Source: Streptomyces triticirhizae
Lineage (GTDB): Bacteria; Actinomycetota; Actinomycetes; Streptomycetales; Streptomycetaceae
Direction of reading: 5' to 3'
DNA length: 37,203 bases
Assembly: GCF_003696235.1 (NCBI RefSeq)
Contig: NZ_RFFJ01000042.1
Coordinates: 1 to 37,203 of the forward strand
Shown piece after piece: positions 1-7,884 of this stretch; position 1 is the first letter of the stretch, and each line of letters begins with the position of its first letter. The notes below the pieces were generated by a model that was given only the letters and a program-made list of their open reading frames with translations, was not told the origin of the DNA and did not search any database. Made by a program: the position numbers and the translations under genes.

Positions 1-1
1 G

Positions 2-766
2 GCGGCCGAGGTGGCGGCCCGGCTGCGGGTCGCGGCGCCGGTGCTGCTGCCCGGCCGCTCGGGCCAGGACTGGCAGCTGGTGGTGGCCCGGCTCAGCCGG
101 GGCGACGCGGCACCGGAAGCGGACCCGGGCCCGGCGGCCCGCGCCGTGCTGGAGGAGCTGTTGAGCGACCCGACGGCGCCCGAAACCGAGGTGGCGGTCG
201 CGCACGCCGAAGGGGAGGCGGTGGCGCTGGTCCCGGTCTGCCCGCTGGCCGACGAGGGAACGCCCGGCGGGCCGCTGCGGGCCGAGGCGTTGGAGAACGC
301 CGTCCGCCACCCGCTGACGGCCGGCCTCGCCCCGGACGGGCGGCTGACCGTCGGCATCAGCGCGTCCGTGCCGGACGCCGAGGGGCTGCGGGGCGCGCTC
401 GCCGAGGCCCGGCACGCCCGCCGGCTGGCCGCCGCCCGCCCGGACGCGGTGGCGGTCGCCGGCCACGACCAGCTCGCCTCGCACATGGTGCTGCTCCCCT
501 TCGTTCCGGAGGACGTGCGGCAGGCGTTCAGTGACCGGCTGCTCGCCCCGCTGCGCGACTACGACCGGCGGAACCGTTCCCAACTGCTGCCCACGCTGGA
601 GGCGTTCCTCGCCGAGGACGGCTCCTGGACCCGCTGTGCGGCGCGGCTCCACCTCCATGTGAACACCCTGCGCTACCGGATCGGCCGGATCGAACAGCTC
701 ACCGGGCGGGACCTGGGCCGGCTGGAGGACGCCGTCGACTTCCTGTTGGCGCTGCGCCTGGGGTGA
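2..766 (+). CDS. PucR/CdaR-type helix-turn-helix regulator, 5' truncated by window edge
   Basis: The reading frame is open from the first bases of the window, so this is the C-terminal part (about 255 codons) of a gene that begins upstream. The last 60 residues carry the PucR-type HTH: an acidic helix with 'LLPTLEAFLAEDGSW', then 'LHVNTLRYRIGRIEQLTG' and the terminal 'DAVDFLLALRL'. This is the usual C-terminal signature of PucR/CdaR regulators that respond to purine, sugar-diacid or proline metabolites. The stretch before it (a GGDEF-like fold in this family) is poorly conserved. The N-terminal sensing domain is outside the window, so the ligand cannot be inferred. The GTG at 11 is only an internal codon. 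Confidence 0.8.
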   Translation, partial: AAEVAARLRVAAPVLLPGRSGQDWQLVVARLSRGDAAPEADPGPAARAVLEELLSDPTAPETEVAVAHAEGEAVALVPVCPLADEGTPGGPLRAEALENAVRHPLTAGLAPDGRLTVGISASVPDAEGLRGALAEARHARRLAAARPDAVAVAGHDQLASHMVLLPFVPEDVRQAFSDRLLAPLRDYDRRNRSQLLPTLEAFLAEDGSWTRCAARLHLHVNTLRYRIGRIEQLTGRDLGRLEDAVDFLLALRLG

Positions 767-921
767 CGGGCGTCCGGGCAGCGGGCCCGCCGGGTCGGGG
801 CGTCCGCCCAGCGAACGGTACGCGCCACGCGCGGCGGCCGGGGAATGGCCGATTCTCCACGCAACCACACCGCCCCCCCACCACCGTCTTCCTCCCAACG
901 GACCGGCGAATACGGGAACTT

Positions 922-935
922 GTGAACTGTTTCAC
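922..935. promoter_or_regulatory. small inverted repeat GTGAA-N4-TTCAC upstream of the TPR-like gene
   Basis: The sequence GTGAACTGTTTCAC forms a 5-4-5 inverted repeat about 100 bp before the GTG start at 1033. It could be an operator. The same GTGAACTG core occurs in two other intergenic regions (3791 and 13938). No regulator can be assigned. Confidence 0.25.
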
Positions 936-1032
936 GCTCCCCTCTTGGCCGGGCGGCGTCCCTCATGCTGAGATGCACTCACATCACGAGGGGCTAACGG
1001 CTAACAGCACAACGACGCGCTGGGAGGGCGAT

Positions 1033-1848
1033 GTGACGGATACCGCCGTGCCACATCCGGTTCTGGAGACGGCGAGCGGAACGGCGCTCGACAGTGCGGT
1101 ATGGCGGCTGCGGTCACGAGGCTGTTGGGATGACGCGGCGGCGCTGCTGGTCCCGGACGCGAAGGACCAGCCACGCGCGGCCCTGCTGCGGGCCCGGCTG
1201 CTGGTGGAGCGGTGCATGTTCACCGGGCAGGGCTGGGAGCGCGCCGAGGAGGCGCTGCGCGCGGTGGAGTCGATGCCCCTGAACGACGAGGAGCGCGGGG
1301 CTGCCGCCTGCGAGCGCGGGTATCTCGCCTACGCGGCGACGCTGTTGCGGGTGCGGGACCGGGCCGACGAGGCGCGGGCCGCGCTGGGCCGGGCGGCGGC
1401 GCTGCTGGCCCCCGACTCCCCCGGCCGGCCGCTGCTCGACTTCCGTCGCGGGCTGATGGCGGAGCATGTGAGCGGCAACCCGCAGGCGGCGGAGACCGGT
1501 TACCGCAGGGCGCACAACGAGGCGCTCAACCGGGGTGACGCGCTGCTGAGTTCCTATACCTGGCGGCATCTGGCCGCGCTGGCCCTGGAGAACGGCGACC
1601 TCGCCGAGGCGCGCCACGGCTTCGCCGAATCCCTGCGGCTGCGCGAGGAGTTGGGCTTCCTGGTGGGCATCGCCCCGGCCCTGGTGGCCCTGGCGGAGGT
1701 GCAGCCCCCGGACGAGGCCAACCGACTGCGCGTCGAGGCCGCCCGGCTCCACCGGCTGCTGGGGAACGTTCCGCACTGGCTGTCCCCGCACCTGCCGCCC
1801 GAGCTGCCGCCGGACCTCGCCCCCGAGCCGCTGGCCCCCTCGGACTGA
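1033..1848 (+). CDS. TPR-like helical repeat protein, function unknown
   Basis: The start is a GTG at 1033, preceded at about 6 nt by GGGAGGGC; this gives 271 residues. The frame stays open upstream to 763, but that part overlaps the PucR stop and has no ribosome-binding site. The protein is almost entirely alpha-helical and Ala/Leu/Arg/Glu-rich, with repeated TPR-like helix pairs: 'AEEALRAVESMP', 'ADEARAALGRAAALLAP', 'ETGYRRAHNEALNRGD', 'LAEARHGFAESLRLREELG'. There is no signal peptide, membrane segment or catalytic motif, so it is probably a cytoplasmic protein-protein interaction module. It ends in a Pro-rich tail (LPPELPPDLAPEP). A strong hairpin lies just after the stop, so it is probably monocistronic. 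No specific function can be assigned. Confidence 0.75.
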   Translation: MTDTAVPHPVLETASGTALDSAVWRLRSRGCWDDAAALLVPDAKDQPRAALLRARLLVERCMFTGQGWERAEEALRAVESMPLNDEERGAAACERGYLAYAATLLRVRDRADEARAALGRAAALLAPDSPGRPLLDFRRGLMAEHVSGNPQAAETGYRRAHNEALNRGDALLSSYTWRHLAALALENGDLAEARHGFAESLRLREELGFLVGIAPALVALAEVQPPDEANRLRVEAARLHRLLGNVPHWLSPHLPPELPPDLAPEPLAPSD

Positions 1849-1868
1849 CGGGCCGTTCGCGCAACGGC

Positions 1869-1915
1869 ACGGCCCCGCCCCGGCTCTCGTTCCTCTCGTT
1901 CCGGGGCGGGGCCGT
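1869..1915. terminator. perfect 15-bp hairpin, bidirectional terminator between convergent genes
   Basis: The left arm ACGGCCCCGCCCCGG (1869-1883) is perfectly complementary to the right arm CCGGGGCGGGGCCGT (1901-1915), with a 17-nt loop. It lies 20 bp after the TPR-like gene and 18 bp after the stop of the minus-strand GntR gene, as expected for a shared intrinsic terminator. It has no U-tract, as is common in Streptomyces. Confidence 0.85.
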
Positions 1916-1932
1916 TCCCTCGTCTGGCGGGG

Positions 1933-2667
1933 TCAGACGGTGCCGACGGACAGGGCCGTCACATGGGCGCGGGCCAGCCGCTCGGCGGAGGAGCGGTCGC
2001 CCTCGGCCAGGGCGTCCAGCAGCGCGCCGTGCTGGCGGGCGTCGGCGACCAGCTCCACCGGGCCCGGCACCCTGCCCGGCATCCGGTGACACTGGGACTT
2101 GCGGTGCAACTCCTGGGCCACGGCCACCAGTTGACGGTTTCCGGTCAGCCGGAGCAGCTCGCGGTGGAAGCGCCGGTCGGCCTCGGCGTAGCCGACCAGG
2201 TCGCCCACCGCGGCGATCCTGACCGTGGCGTCCGCCAGCGGGCGCAGCTCCTCCCGGCTCCCGGGCGGCAGCGCGCCCACCAGCCGGAGGATCGCCGGCA
2301 CCTCCAGGGCGGCCCGCACCTCGGCCAGCTCCACCATGTCCCGCGCGCTGTGCCCGGCGACCCGGAACCCACGGTTGGGCACCGTCTCGACGAGCCCCTC
2401 GCTGGCCAGCCGCTGCATCGCCTCCCGCACCGGGGTGGCCGAGACGCCGTAGCGCTCGGCCAGCACCGGGGCCGAGTAGGTCTCGCCGGAGCGCAGCTCA
2501 CCGGTGGCGAGGGCGTCCCTGAGGGCGGCCAACACCTGGGCGCGCACCGAGCGACGCGCCGGCAGCGCGCGCCGGCGAAGCGTCGGCACCTGCCGTGACC
2601 TCGGCGGCGGCCGATCGACCACGACCGAGGCCCCCGAAATGGCCGATTCCAAGCGGGTGGGTTCCAT
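1933..2667 (-). CDS. GntR-family transcriptional regulator (FadR/FCD subfamily)
   Basis: This 244-residue regulator has an N-terminal winged helix (about residues 40-105: 'SVRAQVLAALRDALATGELRSGE', 'LAERYGVSATPVREAMQRLASEGLVETVPNRGFRV'). An all-helical FCD ligand-binding domain follows (about 115-235: 'AEVRAALEVPAILRLV', 'DRRFHRELLRLTGNRQLV', then a late His-rich helix 'ARQHGALLDALAEGD'). The FCD histidines and acidic residues usually bind a metal and a small carboxylate effector. The roughly 38 residues before the HTH are low-complexity and Arg-rich, so the true start may lie further in. The gene is divergent from the iron-regulated FhuF-like gene and is not next to an obvious catabolic operon, so its target is unknown. 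Confidence 0.88.
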   Translation of the reverse strand: MEPTRLESAISGASVVVDRPPPRSRQVPTLRRRALPARRSVRAQVLAALRDALATGELRSGETYSAPVLAERYGVSATPVREAMQRLASEGLVETVPNRGFRVAGHSARDMVELAEVRAALEVPAILRLVGALPPGSREELRPLADATVRIAAVGDLVGYAEADRRFHRELLRLTGNRQLVAVAQELHRKSQCHRMPGRVPGPVELVADARQHGALLDALAEGDRSSAERLARAHVTALSVGTV

Positions 2668-2768
2668 CTGTCCACTCCATCCCTCTCGCCCCCGTCACCC
2701 CCGAATCACGTGGGTTCCAGCACCCTAGGCGTAGTTTCCACGGCAGCAAACCCCACCCCCCGGTCGGG

Positions 2769-2787
2769 TAAGGTAAGGCTTACCTGC
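2769..2787 (+). promoter_or_regulatory. iron box (DtxR/IdeR/DmdR1-type operator)
   Basis: TAAGGTAAGGCTTACCTGC matches the 19-bp DtxR-family consensus TWAGGTWAGSCTWACCTWA at 17 positions. Its 15-bp core AGGTAAGGCTTACCT is a perfect palindrome about a central G. It lies 24-42 bp upstream of the FhuF-like start, which predicts repression of that gene when iron is sufficient. Family consensus is from general knowledge; the match is seen directly. Confidence 0.9.
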
Positions 2788-2810
2788 ACCAGTAAGGGAT
2801 CGATGGCCCG

Positions 2811-3635
2811 ATGACCGTGCCCGCCGTCACCGCGACGACGCCGCTCACGCCCGCCTATGCCCGGGTGGCCGAGCTGATGCCCAGCCTCCGGGTCACCGAG
2901 GGCGAGCCGCGCTCCGACGCCGGCTGGACCCGGGGCGACGCGCTCGCCGATGGCGGCCCCGCGCTGGACGCCTTCCTCGCCGACGAGGAACGGGCCGGGC
3001 TCGCGACCTACGGCGAGAAGCCCAGGCCGGACGTGGTGGCGACGTTCGCGCTACACCGCTACGCCTGGCCGGCCGCCGCGCTCTTCACCGTTCCCTACTT
3101 CCTGCTCCGCCGGGTGCCGCACCTGGCCCCCGAGGACGTCTCGCTGCGCCGCGACCCGACCCAGCTCACCGTTCGGGTCACCGCGTTCGCCTGCCTGCCG
3201 AACGATCCGCTCGCCCACCACCCGGGCGCGCTGGTGGTGCCCGACGAGGAGGCGCTGCGCGCCGAGACGCGGCGGGCGGCGGCCGACCACCTCGGGCCGC
3301 TGCTCGACGCCTTCGGGCCCAGGATGCGCCGCCGCTCGCGCGCGCTGTGGGGCGCCGCCACGGACGAACTCGTCGAGTCGCTGTGGTATTTCGGCCATCT
3401 GCTGGGCGAGGAGGAGCGCGCGGTGCGGGAGTTGGCCCTGCTGCTGCCCGGCGCGACCCCGCCGTTCGCCGCCGGCGCCGGCTTCCGCGAGCTGCTCGCC
3501 CCGGACGAGACCGCGCTGCGCACCAGGGACCGCGCCAGCTGTTGCATGTACTACACGCTGCGCCCGGCCGACACCTGCGCGACCTGCCCCCGCCTCTGCG
3601 ACGCGGACCGGCTCCGCCGGCTGACCGGCGGCTGA
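2811..3635 (+). CDS. FhuF-like (2Fe-2S) ferric siderophore reductase-type protein
   Basis: The protein has 274 residues. The C-terminus carries the FhuF cysteine pattern C-C-x10-C-x2-C (C244, C245, C256, C259: 'SCCMYYTLRPADTCATCPRLC'), which in FhuF binds an unusual 2Fe-2S cluster used to reduce iron in ferric siderophores. The middle part ('ELVESLWYFGHLLGEEERAV') is helical, as in this family. The start at 2811 follows AAGGGA at about 11 nt; the ATG at 2803 hits a stop after three codons. The iron box just upstream supports a role in iron acquisition. No siderophore biosynthesis or uptake gene is adjacent, so it probably acts on xenosiderophores or siderophores encoded elsewhere. The reductase activity is inferred from the family. 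Confidence 0.85.
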   Translation: MTVPAVTATTPLTPAYARVAELMPSLRVTEGEPRSDAGWTRGDALADGGPALDAFLADEERAGLATYGEKPRPDVVATFALHRYAWPAAALFTVPYFLLRRVPHLAPEDVSLRRDPTQLTVRVTAFACLPNDPLAHHPGALVVPDEEALRAETRRAAADHLGPLLDAFGPRMRRRSRALWGAATDELVESLWYFGHLLGEEERAVRELALLLPGATPPFAAGAGFRELLAPDETALRTRDRASCCMYYTLRPADTCATCPRLCDADRLRRLTGG

Positions 3636-3873
3636 AGCCTCGGGCCGGGCGCCTGATAACAGATCATTCATCATCGGGCGGCAAGTTCCGCCGAATTACC
3701 ACTCGTTGGTGGCATTACGCCCGAATAGGAGCTGACGGGAACTCAGGTACCATCACGCTTCTTCCAGGGCGGCCCTCGGGGCCACCCGCTGTGAACTGCT
3801 GAGATCGGGCGACGCCCCCGGGTGAGCCCGCACACCCGGGCGAGGGGCACACATCGCGGTGAAGGTGACGGAC
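3636..3873. other. relatively AT-rich intergenic region upstream of the DUF2637 gene
   Basis: This 238-bp gap is less GC-rich than its surroundings between about 3650 and 3770. It holds a small GGCGG/CCGCC hairpin (about 3679-3694), the GTGAACTG element at 3791-3798, and presumably the promoter of the downstream gene. No small ORF with a ribosome-binding site was recognised. Confidence 0.4.
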
Positions 3874-4815
3874 ATGGAGTTCAGTTGGGTGTTGGCCGGT
3901 GCCGTGGCACTGGCGGGCTTCCTGGTGGCGACGGCGCTGCTCACGCGGGGGCGCAAACCCGACGGCGAGGACCGCGAGTCGGAGTCCTCCTGGGAACGCC
4001 TCGAAGCACGCCGCCGCCGCAAGGAGCGCGTCTACGCCTCCGCCTCCTACACGCTGCTGTTCTGCTGCGCCGGGGTCGCCGCCGCGCTCTCCTTCCAGGG
4101 CCTCGTCGGCTTCGGCCGGGAGAACCTCCAACTCTCCGGCGGCTGGGAGTACCTGGTGCCGTTCGGCCTCGACGGCGCCGCGATGTTCTGCGCGGTGATC
4201 GCCGTCAGGGAGGCCAGCCACGGGGACTCCTCGATGGGTTCGCGGATGCTGGTGTGGCTCTTCGCCGGCGCCGCCGCCTGGTTCAACTGGGTGCACGCGC
4301 CCCGGGGCAGCGGCCACGCCGGCGCGCCCCACTTCTTCGCCGGCATGTCGCTGTCGGCGGCCGTCCTCTTCGACCGGGCGCTGAAGCAGACCCGCCGCGC
4401 CGCGCTGCGCGAACAGGGCCTTGTGCCCCGGCCGATGCCGCAGATCCGCTTCGTCCGCTGGCTGCGGGCGCCACGGGAGACGTTCGCCGCCTGGTCGCTG
4501 ATGCTGCTGGAGGGCGTGCGGACGCTGGACGAGGCGGTGGACGAGGTCCGCGACGAGCGGCGGAAGAAGGAGGACGCCAAGCGCGACCGGCGGGAACAAC
4601 GGCAGCTGGAACGCGCGCGGTTGCGGGCGATCGGCGGCTCGCGGCTGCGCGGCAGGCGGCGCATCCCGGCGCCGGAGCCGGCCGCGCTGGAGGCCGCCGC
4701 GCAGCCGAGGGCGCTGGCCAGCGGCGAGCCGGAGTCCGGCTCCCTGGCCACGGCGGCGCCCCGCCTGGACACGCTGGAGGAGAAACTGGCCCGCATCGAG
4801 CGGCAGTTCCCCTGA
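3874..4815 (+). CDS. DUF2637-family multi-pass membrane protein (plasmid-spread-protein-like)
   Basis: I take the ATG at 3874 because GAAGGTGA lies at the right distance. An in-frame GTG at 3859 would add five residues but lacks a good ribosome-binding site. The 313-residue product has an N-terminal membrane segment (about 4-24), a basic loop, then four hydrophobic segments (about 54-78, 92-112, 124-142, 152-170) with the family-type 'WEYLVPFGLDGAAMFCAVIAVREASHGDS' region. A strongly charged cytoplasmic tail follows, rich in Glu/Arg/Lys and probably coiled-coil ('DEVRDERRKKEDAKRDRREQ'). DUF2637 proteins resemble the Spd membrane proteins of Streptomyces conjugative elements but are also common on chromosomes. 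No transfer or integrase gene is nearby, so a conjugative role is not supported here. Confidence 0.75.
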   Translation: MEFSWVLAGAVALAGFLVATALLTRGRKPDGEDRESESSWERLEARRRRKERVYASASYTLLFCCAGVAAALSFQGLVGFGRENLQLSGGWEYLVPFGLDGAAMFCAVIAVREASHGDSSMGSRMLVWLFAGAAAWFNWVHAPRGSGHAGAPHFFAGMSLSAAVLFDRALKQTRRAALREQGLVPRPMPQIRFVRWLRAPRETFAAWSLMLLEGVRTLDEAVDEVRDERRKKEDAKRDRREQRQLERARLRAIGGSRLRGRRRIPAPEPAALEAAAQPRALASGEPESGSLATAAPRLDTLEEKLARIERQFP

Positions 4816-4924
4816 CGGGGTGGCCTTGCCGGGGTGGCCTTGCCGGCCCGGCTTGGCGGATGAGGGTGCGGGCCTGCGGCCCGCAGCCCTCGCGGGGCGC
4901 TCCGCGCGCGGCGCCCGGGAGGTT

Positions 4925-4944
4925 GACGGGCCTGACGGCCCGTC
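4925..4944. terminator. 8-bp hairpin after the DUF2637 gene
   Basis: GACGGGCC (4925-4932) and GGCCCGTC (4937-4944) pair perfectly around a TGAC loop. A second 7-bp hairpin precedes it at 4868-4884. These are the first strong stem-loops downstream of the DUF2637 stop and may end its transcript. Confidence 0.4.
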
Positions 4945-5524
4945 TCCGTCCGGCGGAGCCACCGCCCGGCCGGGCTCGGTCGGCCAGAACGATGTCGGGA
5001 GAGCAGGCGGCGACGAACCGTCGATGATCGCCGTGAGCACCGTCGCGGCCCCGGCGCCCGGTTCGCCGGCCTCCAGGGAACGGACCAACGAGCCCGCACG
5101 GCAACCCACCTGGCCGGCCGCCTCGACGCTCGCCGACGGCAGAGCCGCGAGGCATGGGGAACGGGGCACCGGGCGCGTCGAACGGCGAGGCCGCTGCGGC
5201 AGCGGAACCGTCCGGCCACCCACCCCGGTGACGACCACTCACGCGCGCCGACGCCGAAGCTCCCGCGTTCCGATGCGTCCGTCATGCGGGCCCCAACCGG
5301 AGGGCGGCGCTGCGGCGTTGAGGCGGTCCACCAGGAACGGACCCGGCGAAGCCAGCAACCGGACGAGGCCGCTGGCCTCGGGGAACCCGGGTCAGAGGCC
5401 CGAGAGGGCGCACGCTCCCCGCCGCCCACCGAGCCCCTGAGCGGCCCGGGCACGTCGCCACCGCCGCGCGTCACCCAGCGGAACGCCGACCCACACCGCG
5501 GAGCGCGAGGCCACCAGGCCCGGG

Positions 5525-5750
5525 ACCAGAGATCCCAGCCGTTGCGCGGGAAGGGGCCCGAGCCGACAGACCCGAGACAAGGGCCCCAGCCGACAGAGCC
5601 GGAAACCAGAGACCCGGCCCGCAACCCCGGAAAAGGGGTGCGCCCCCTGGCCCGGAACAGGACCCGAGCCATCACGCCCCGTTGAGACCGGGAAGGAGAG
5701 CCCGAGCCGTCATGCTCAGGAAGGAGCCCGGGCCGACAGGCCCGGGAAGG
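5525..5750. repeat. degenerate palindromic repeat array (CCCGRGCCGACAGRCCCGGGA-like units)
   Basis: Related units appear at about 5558 (CCCGAGCCGACAGACCCGAGA), 5584 (CCCCAGCCGACAGAGCCGGAA), 5663 (CCCGAGCCATCACGCCCC), 5701 (CCCGAGCCGTCATGCTCAGGA) and 5727 (CCCGGGCCGACAGGCCCGGGA, a perfect 8-bp hairpin). Several are preceded by GGAAGG. Spacing is irregular, so this is not a CRISPR array. Confidence 0.55.
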
Positions 5751-5819
5751 GTGCGGGCCCCCAGGGCCCGCACCCCCGCGTGAGCCCTCCGGTGCGGGCC
5801 CCCAGGGCCCGCACCCCCG
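5750..5819. repeat. two identical 29-bp hairpin-forming direct repeats, likely terminator of the ogt operon
   Basis: The same 29-bp sequence occurs at 5750-5778 and 5791-5819. Each copy forms a 10-bp stem (GTGCGGGCCC with GGGCCCGCAC) closed by a 3-nt loop. The second copy abuts the stop codon of the minus-strand ogt gene, so the pair probably terminates that transcript. Confidence 0.7.
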
Positions 5820-6302
5820 TCAAGCCAGTGCAACGCCCTCGTGAGTGAGGAGCAGCCGCTTGCGGTCCAGGCCGCCCGCGTAGCCGGTGAGGGAGCCGTT
5901 CGCCCCGAGCACCCGGTGGCAGGGGCGGATCACGGTCAGCGGGTTGGCGCCGACCGCGCCGCCCACCGCCCGTGCCGCGCTCCTCGGCAGGTCGAGCCGC
6001 GCGGCCAGCGCGCCGTAGGTGGTGGTCGCGCCGAACGGGATCTCGTCGAGCGCGGCCCAGACCCGTTGCCGGAACGGGGTGCCCACGGGCTCCAGGGTGA
6101 GGGCGAACTCCTTGAGGTCGCCGGCGAAGTACGCGTCGAACTGCTCGGCCACCTCGCTCAGGGCCGCGTCGTCGCGGACCCAGTCCGGCTGGACGCTCGC
6201 CCCGCCGCGCTGGCCCGGCACGGTGACCGAGGCCAGGACGCCGGGGCGCGGGCCGGCGAGCAGCAGGTCGCCGAGCGGGCTGGGGTGAACGGTGTAGCGC
6301 AT
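5820..6302 (-). CDS. ogt: methylated-DNA--[protein]-cysteine S-methyltransferase
   Basis: This 160-residue protein directly reverses O6-methylguanine by transferring the methyl group to its own cysteine. The active-site motif is 'IRPCHRV' with the acceptor Cys at 128. It is preceded by the DNA-binding helix region 'FRQRVWAALDEIPFGATTTYGALA' (about 77-100) and followed by the 'LTGYAGGLDRKRLLLTHEG' substrate-binding loop. It is full length for a stand-alone Ogt. It lies 50 bp downstream of the Ada-AlkA fusion gene on the same strand, so the two form one alkylation-repair unit. The fusion lacks an Ogt domain, and this gene supplies it. Confidence 0.95.
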   Translation of the reverse strand: MRYTVHPSPLGDLLLAGPRPGVLASVTVPGQRGGASVQPDWVRDDAALSEVAEQFDAYFAGDLKEFALTLEPVGTPFRQRVWAALDEIPFGATTTYGALAARLDLPRSAARAVGGAVGANPLTVIRPCHRVLGANGSLTGYAGGLDRKRLLLTHEGVALA

Positions 6303-6352
6303 GGGGCTTTCCTTCGTTCGTCTCTCGAATGTCGTATGAGGGGGCGGGAGGG

Positions 6353-7810
6353 TCAGGCGGCCGTCGCGCGCCAGAGGTGGTGAAGGGCGTAGGAGCGCCA
6401 GGGCCGCCAGTCCTCGGCGTCGCCGGCGGCGGCGCCGATGAGCGCGAGTCCGTGGCGGACGCCCGCGTCACCGGTGAGCATCACGTCCGGGTCGCCCAGC
6501 GCCCGCATCCGGACGTAGCCGGCCGTCCAGGGACCGATGCCGCGCAGCGCCAGCAGCGCGGCGCTCGCCTCCTCGCGGTCGGCGCCCGGGTCGAGGACGA
6601 CGCGTCCTTCGGCCAGCGCCGCGCCCACCGTGCGGAGGGTCTCCCGGCGCGAGGCGGGCATCCCCAGTTCCGTCAGCGGGGCCTCGGCGAGCGTGGCCGG
6701 CTCCGGGAAGAGGTGGGTGAGGCCGCCGTCGGGCCGGCCCAGCGGCTTGCCGAGCGCCTCGACGAGCCGGCCGCCGAGGGTGCGGGCGGCGCCCACGGTG
6801 ATCTGTTGGCCGAGCACGGCGCGGATCGCCAGTTCCTCGGGGCTGACCGCGCCGGGGGAACGCAGCCCCGGCTCGGCCGCGACCAGCGGCGCCAACAGCG
6901 GGTGCGCGCCGAGGCGTTCGTCCACCGCGTAGGGGTCGGCGTCCAGGTCGAAGAGGCGGCGGACGCGTTCCACGGCGCAGGTCAGGTCGCGCAGGTCGGT
7001 CAGTTGGAGCCGGCAGGGCAGCCAGCGTCCGCCGTCGGCGCCGGCGGACTCGTCGACCTCGGCGATCCCGGTGCCGTGCGGCAGCGCCAGCGTGCGCCGG
7101 TAGGTGCGCGCGCCGGGCGGGCCGACGACCTCCTCGACGCCGGGGATGGCCCGCCGGGCGAGGAAGTCGAGGATCGCGCCGGCCGCGTAGGCGCCCCGGT
7201 AGGCGAGCCGCAGCGGGACGCCGGAGCCGTCGGTCGCCGCGTCGCGGCCGGCGGCCGGGCCCGTGGCGCGCAGCCGGCTCGGCGTGCGGTCGTAGACGGC
7301 GCGGATCGTGTCGTTGAACTGGCGCACGCTGGCGAATCCGGCGGCGAACGCGACCTCGGTGATCGGCAGCCGCGTCGTCTGGAGCAACACGCGTGCGGTG
7401 TGCGCCCGTTGGGCCCTGGCGAGGGCGATCGGGCCGGCGCCCAGCTCGGTGACGAGCTGGCGTCGCACCTGGCGGGCGCTGTAGCCGAGGCGGTTGGCGA
7501 GGCCGGCGACGCCCTCGCGGTCGACGACGCCGTCGCCGATCAGCCGCATCGCGCGGCCCACGGCGTCGGCCCTGGCGTTCCACTCGGCCGAGCCGGGCAC
7601 GGCGTCGGGGCGGCAGCGGCGGCAGGCCCGGAAGCCGGCGCTCTGGGCGGCGGCGGCCGAGGGGAGGAAGCGGACGTTGGCGCGCTTGGGGGTGGTCGCC
7701 GGGCAGCTGGGGCGGCAGTAGATGCCGGTGGTCACGACGGCGGTGAAGAACACCCCGTCGAACCGTTCGTCGCGGCCGCGCACCGCCTGGTACCTGCTGT
7801 CGTCGTCCAT
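6353..7810 (-). CDS. alkA: bifunctional Ada-type transcriptional activator / AlkA 3-methyladenine DNA glycosylase
   Basis: The product has 485 residues, starting at the ATG at 7810 with GGAGGAG just upstream; the frame extends to 8113 but that part is shadow. The N-terminal Ada domain has the four zinc/methyl-acceptor cysteines C32, C36, C63 and C66 ('YCRPSC', 'CRRC'). An AraC-type double HTH follows (about 85-190, with 'EVAFAAGFASVRQFNDTIRAVYDRTPSRLR'). Next is the AlkA N-terminal fold (about 200-305) and the HhH-GPD glycosylase, with 'LRGIGPWTAGYVRMRALG' and catalytic Asp448. It senses methylphosphotriesters, probably activates its own operon, and excises alkylated bases. Ogt is separate and downstream, the usual actinobacterial division of labour. 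Confidence 0.95.
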   Translation of the reverse strand: MDDDSRYQAVRGRDERFDGVFFTAVVTTGIYCRPSCPATTPKRANVRFLPSAAAAQSAGFRACRRCRPDAVPGSAEWNARADAVGRAMRLIGDGVVDREGVAGLANRLGYSARQVRRQLVTELGAGPIALARAQRAHTARVLLQTTRLPITEVAFAAGFASVRQFNDTIRAVYDRTPSRLRATGPAAGRDAATDGSGVPLRLAYRGAYAAGAILDFLARRAIPGVEEVVGPPGARTYRRTLALPHGTGIAEVDESAGADGGRWLPCRLQLTDLRDLTCAVERVRRLFDLDADPYAVDERLGAHPLLAPLVAAEPGLRSPGAVSPEELAIRAVLGQQITVGAARTLGGRLVEALGKPLGRPDGGLTHLFPEPATLAEAPLTELGMPASRRETLRTVGAALAEGRVVLDPGADREEASAALLALRGIGPWTAGYVRMRALGDPDVMLTGDAGVRHGLALIGAAAGDAEDWRPWRSYALHHLWRATAA

Positions 7811-7884
7811 CACTCCTCCAGTGTGCGGGGCGGGCGCCCCGCACACTGGCGGGATTCGGACATGCAGATGGGGGGCGGGAGGAG

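Larger units (their letters stand above)
4816..5819. other. about 1 kb apparently non-coding region rich in GC hairpins
   Basis: Open frames run through this stretch, but their translations are Pro/Arg/Gly-rich, lack recognisable domains and have no ribosome-binding sites, so I see no credible gene. The region contains clean hairpins at 4868-4884 (GCGGGCC/GGCCCGC), 4925-4944 (GACGGGCC/GGCCCGTC), 5727-5746 (CCCGGGCC/GGCCCGGG), and twin hairpins at 5751-5773 and 5792-5814. A run of degenerate palindromic units based on 'CCCGAGCCGACAG' lies between about 5525 and 5750. It may be a decayed gene or a repeat expansion. Confidence 0.55.

Noticed and set aside
763..1032. Upstream extension of the TPR-like gene
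   Set aside because: It overlaps the PucR stop and lacks a ribosome-binding site, whereas the GTG at 1033 has a good one.
3874..4815. DUF2637 gene as a marker of an integrated conjugative element
   Set aside because: No integrase, replication, TraB-like gene, tRNA or attachment site was seen nearby, so a mobile element is not supported.
4820..5685. Two plus-strand open frames (4820-5440 and 5284-5685) in the hairpin-rich gap
   Set aside because: Pro/Arg/Gly-rich low-complexity translations, no ribosome-binding sites, and they run through palindromic repeats.
5525..5819. Possible CRISPR-like array
   Set aside because: The units are degenerate palindromes with irregular spacing and no uniform spacers; no cas genes are present.
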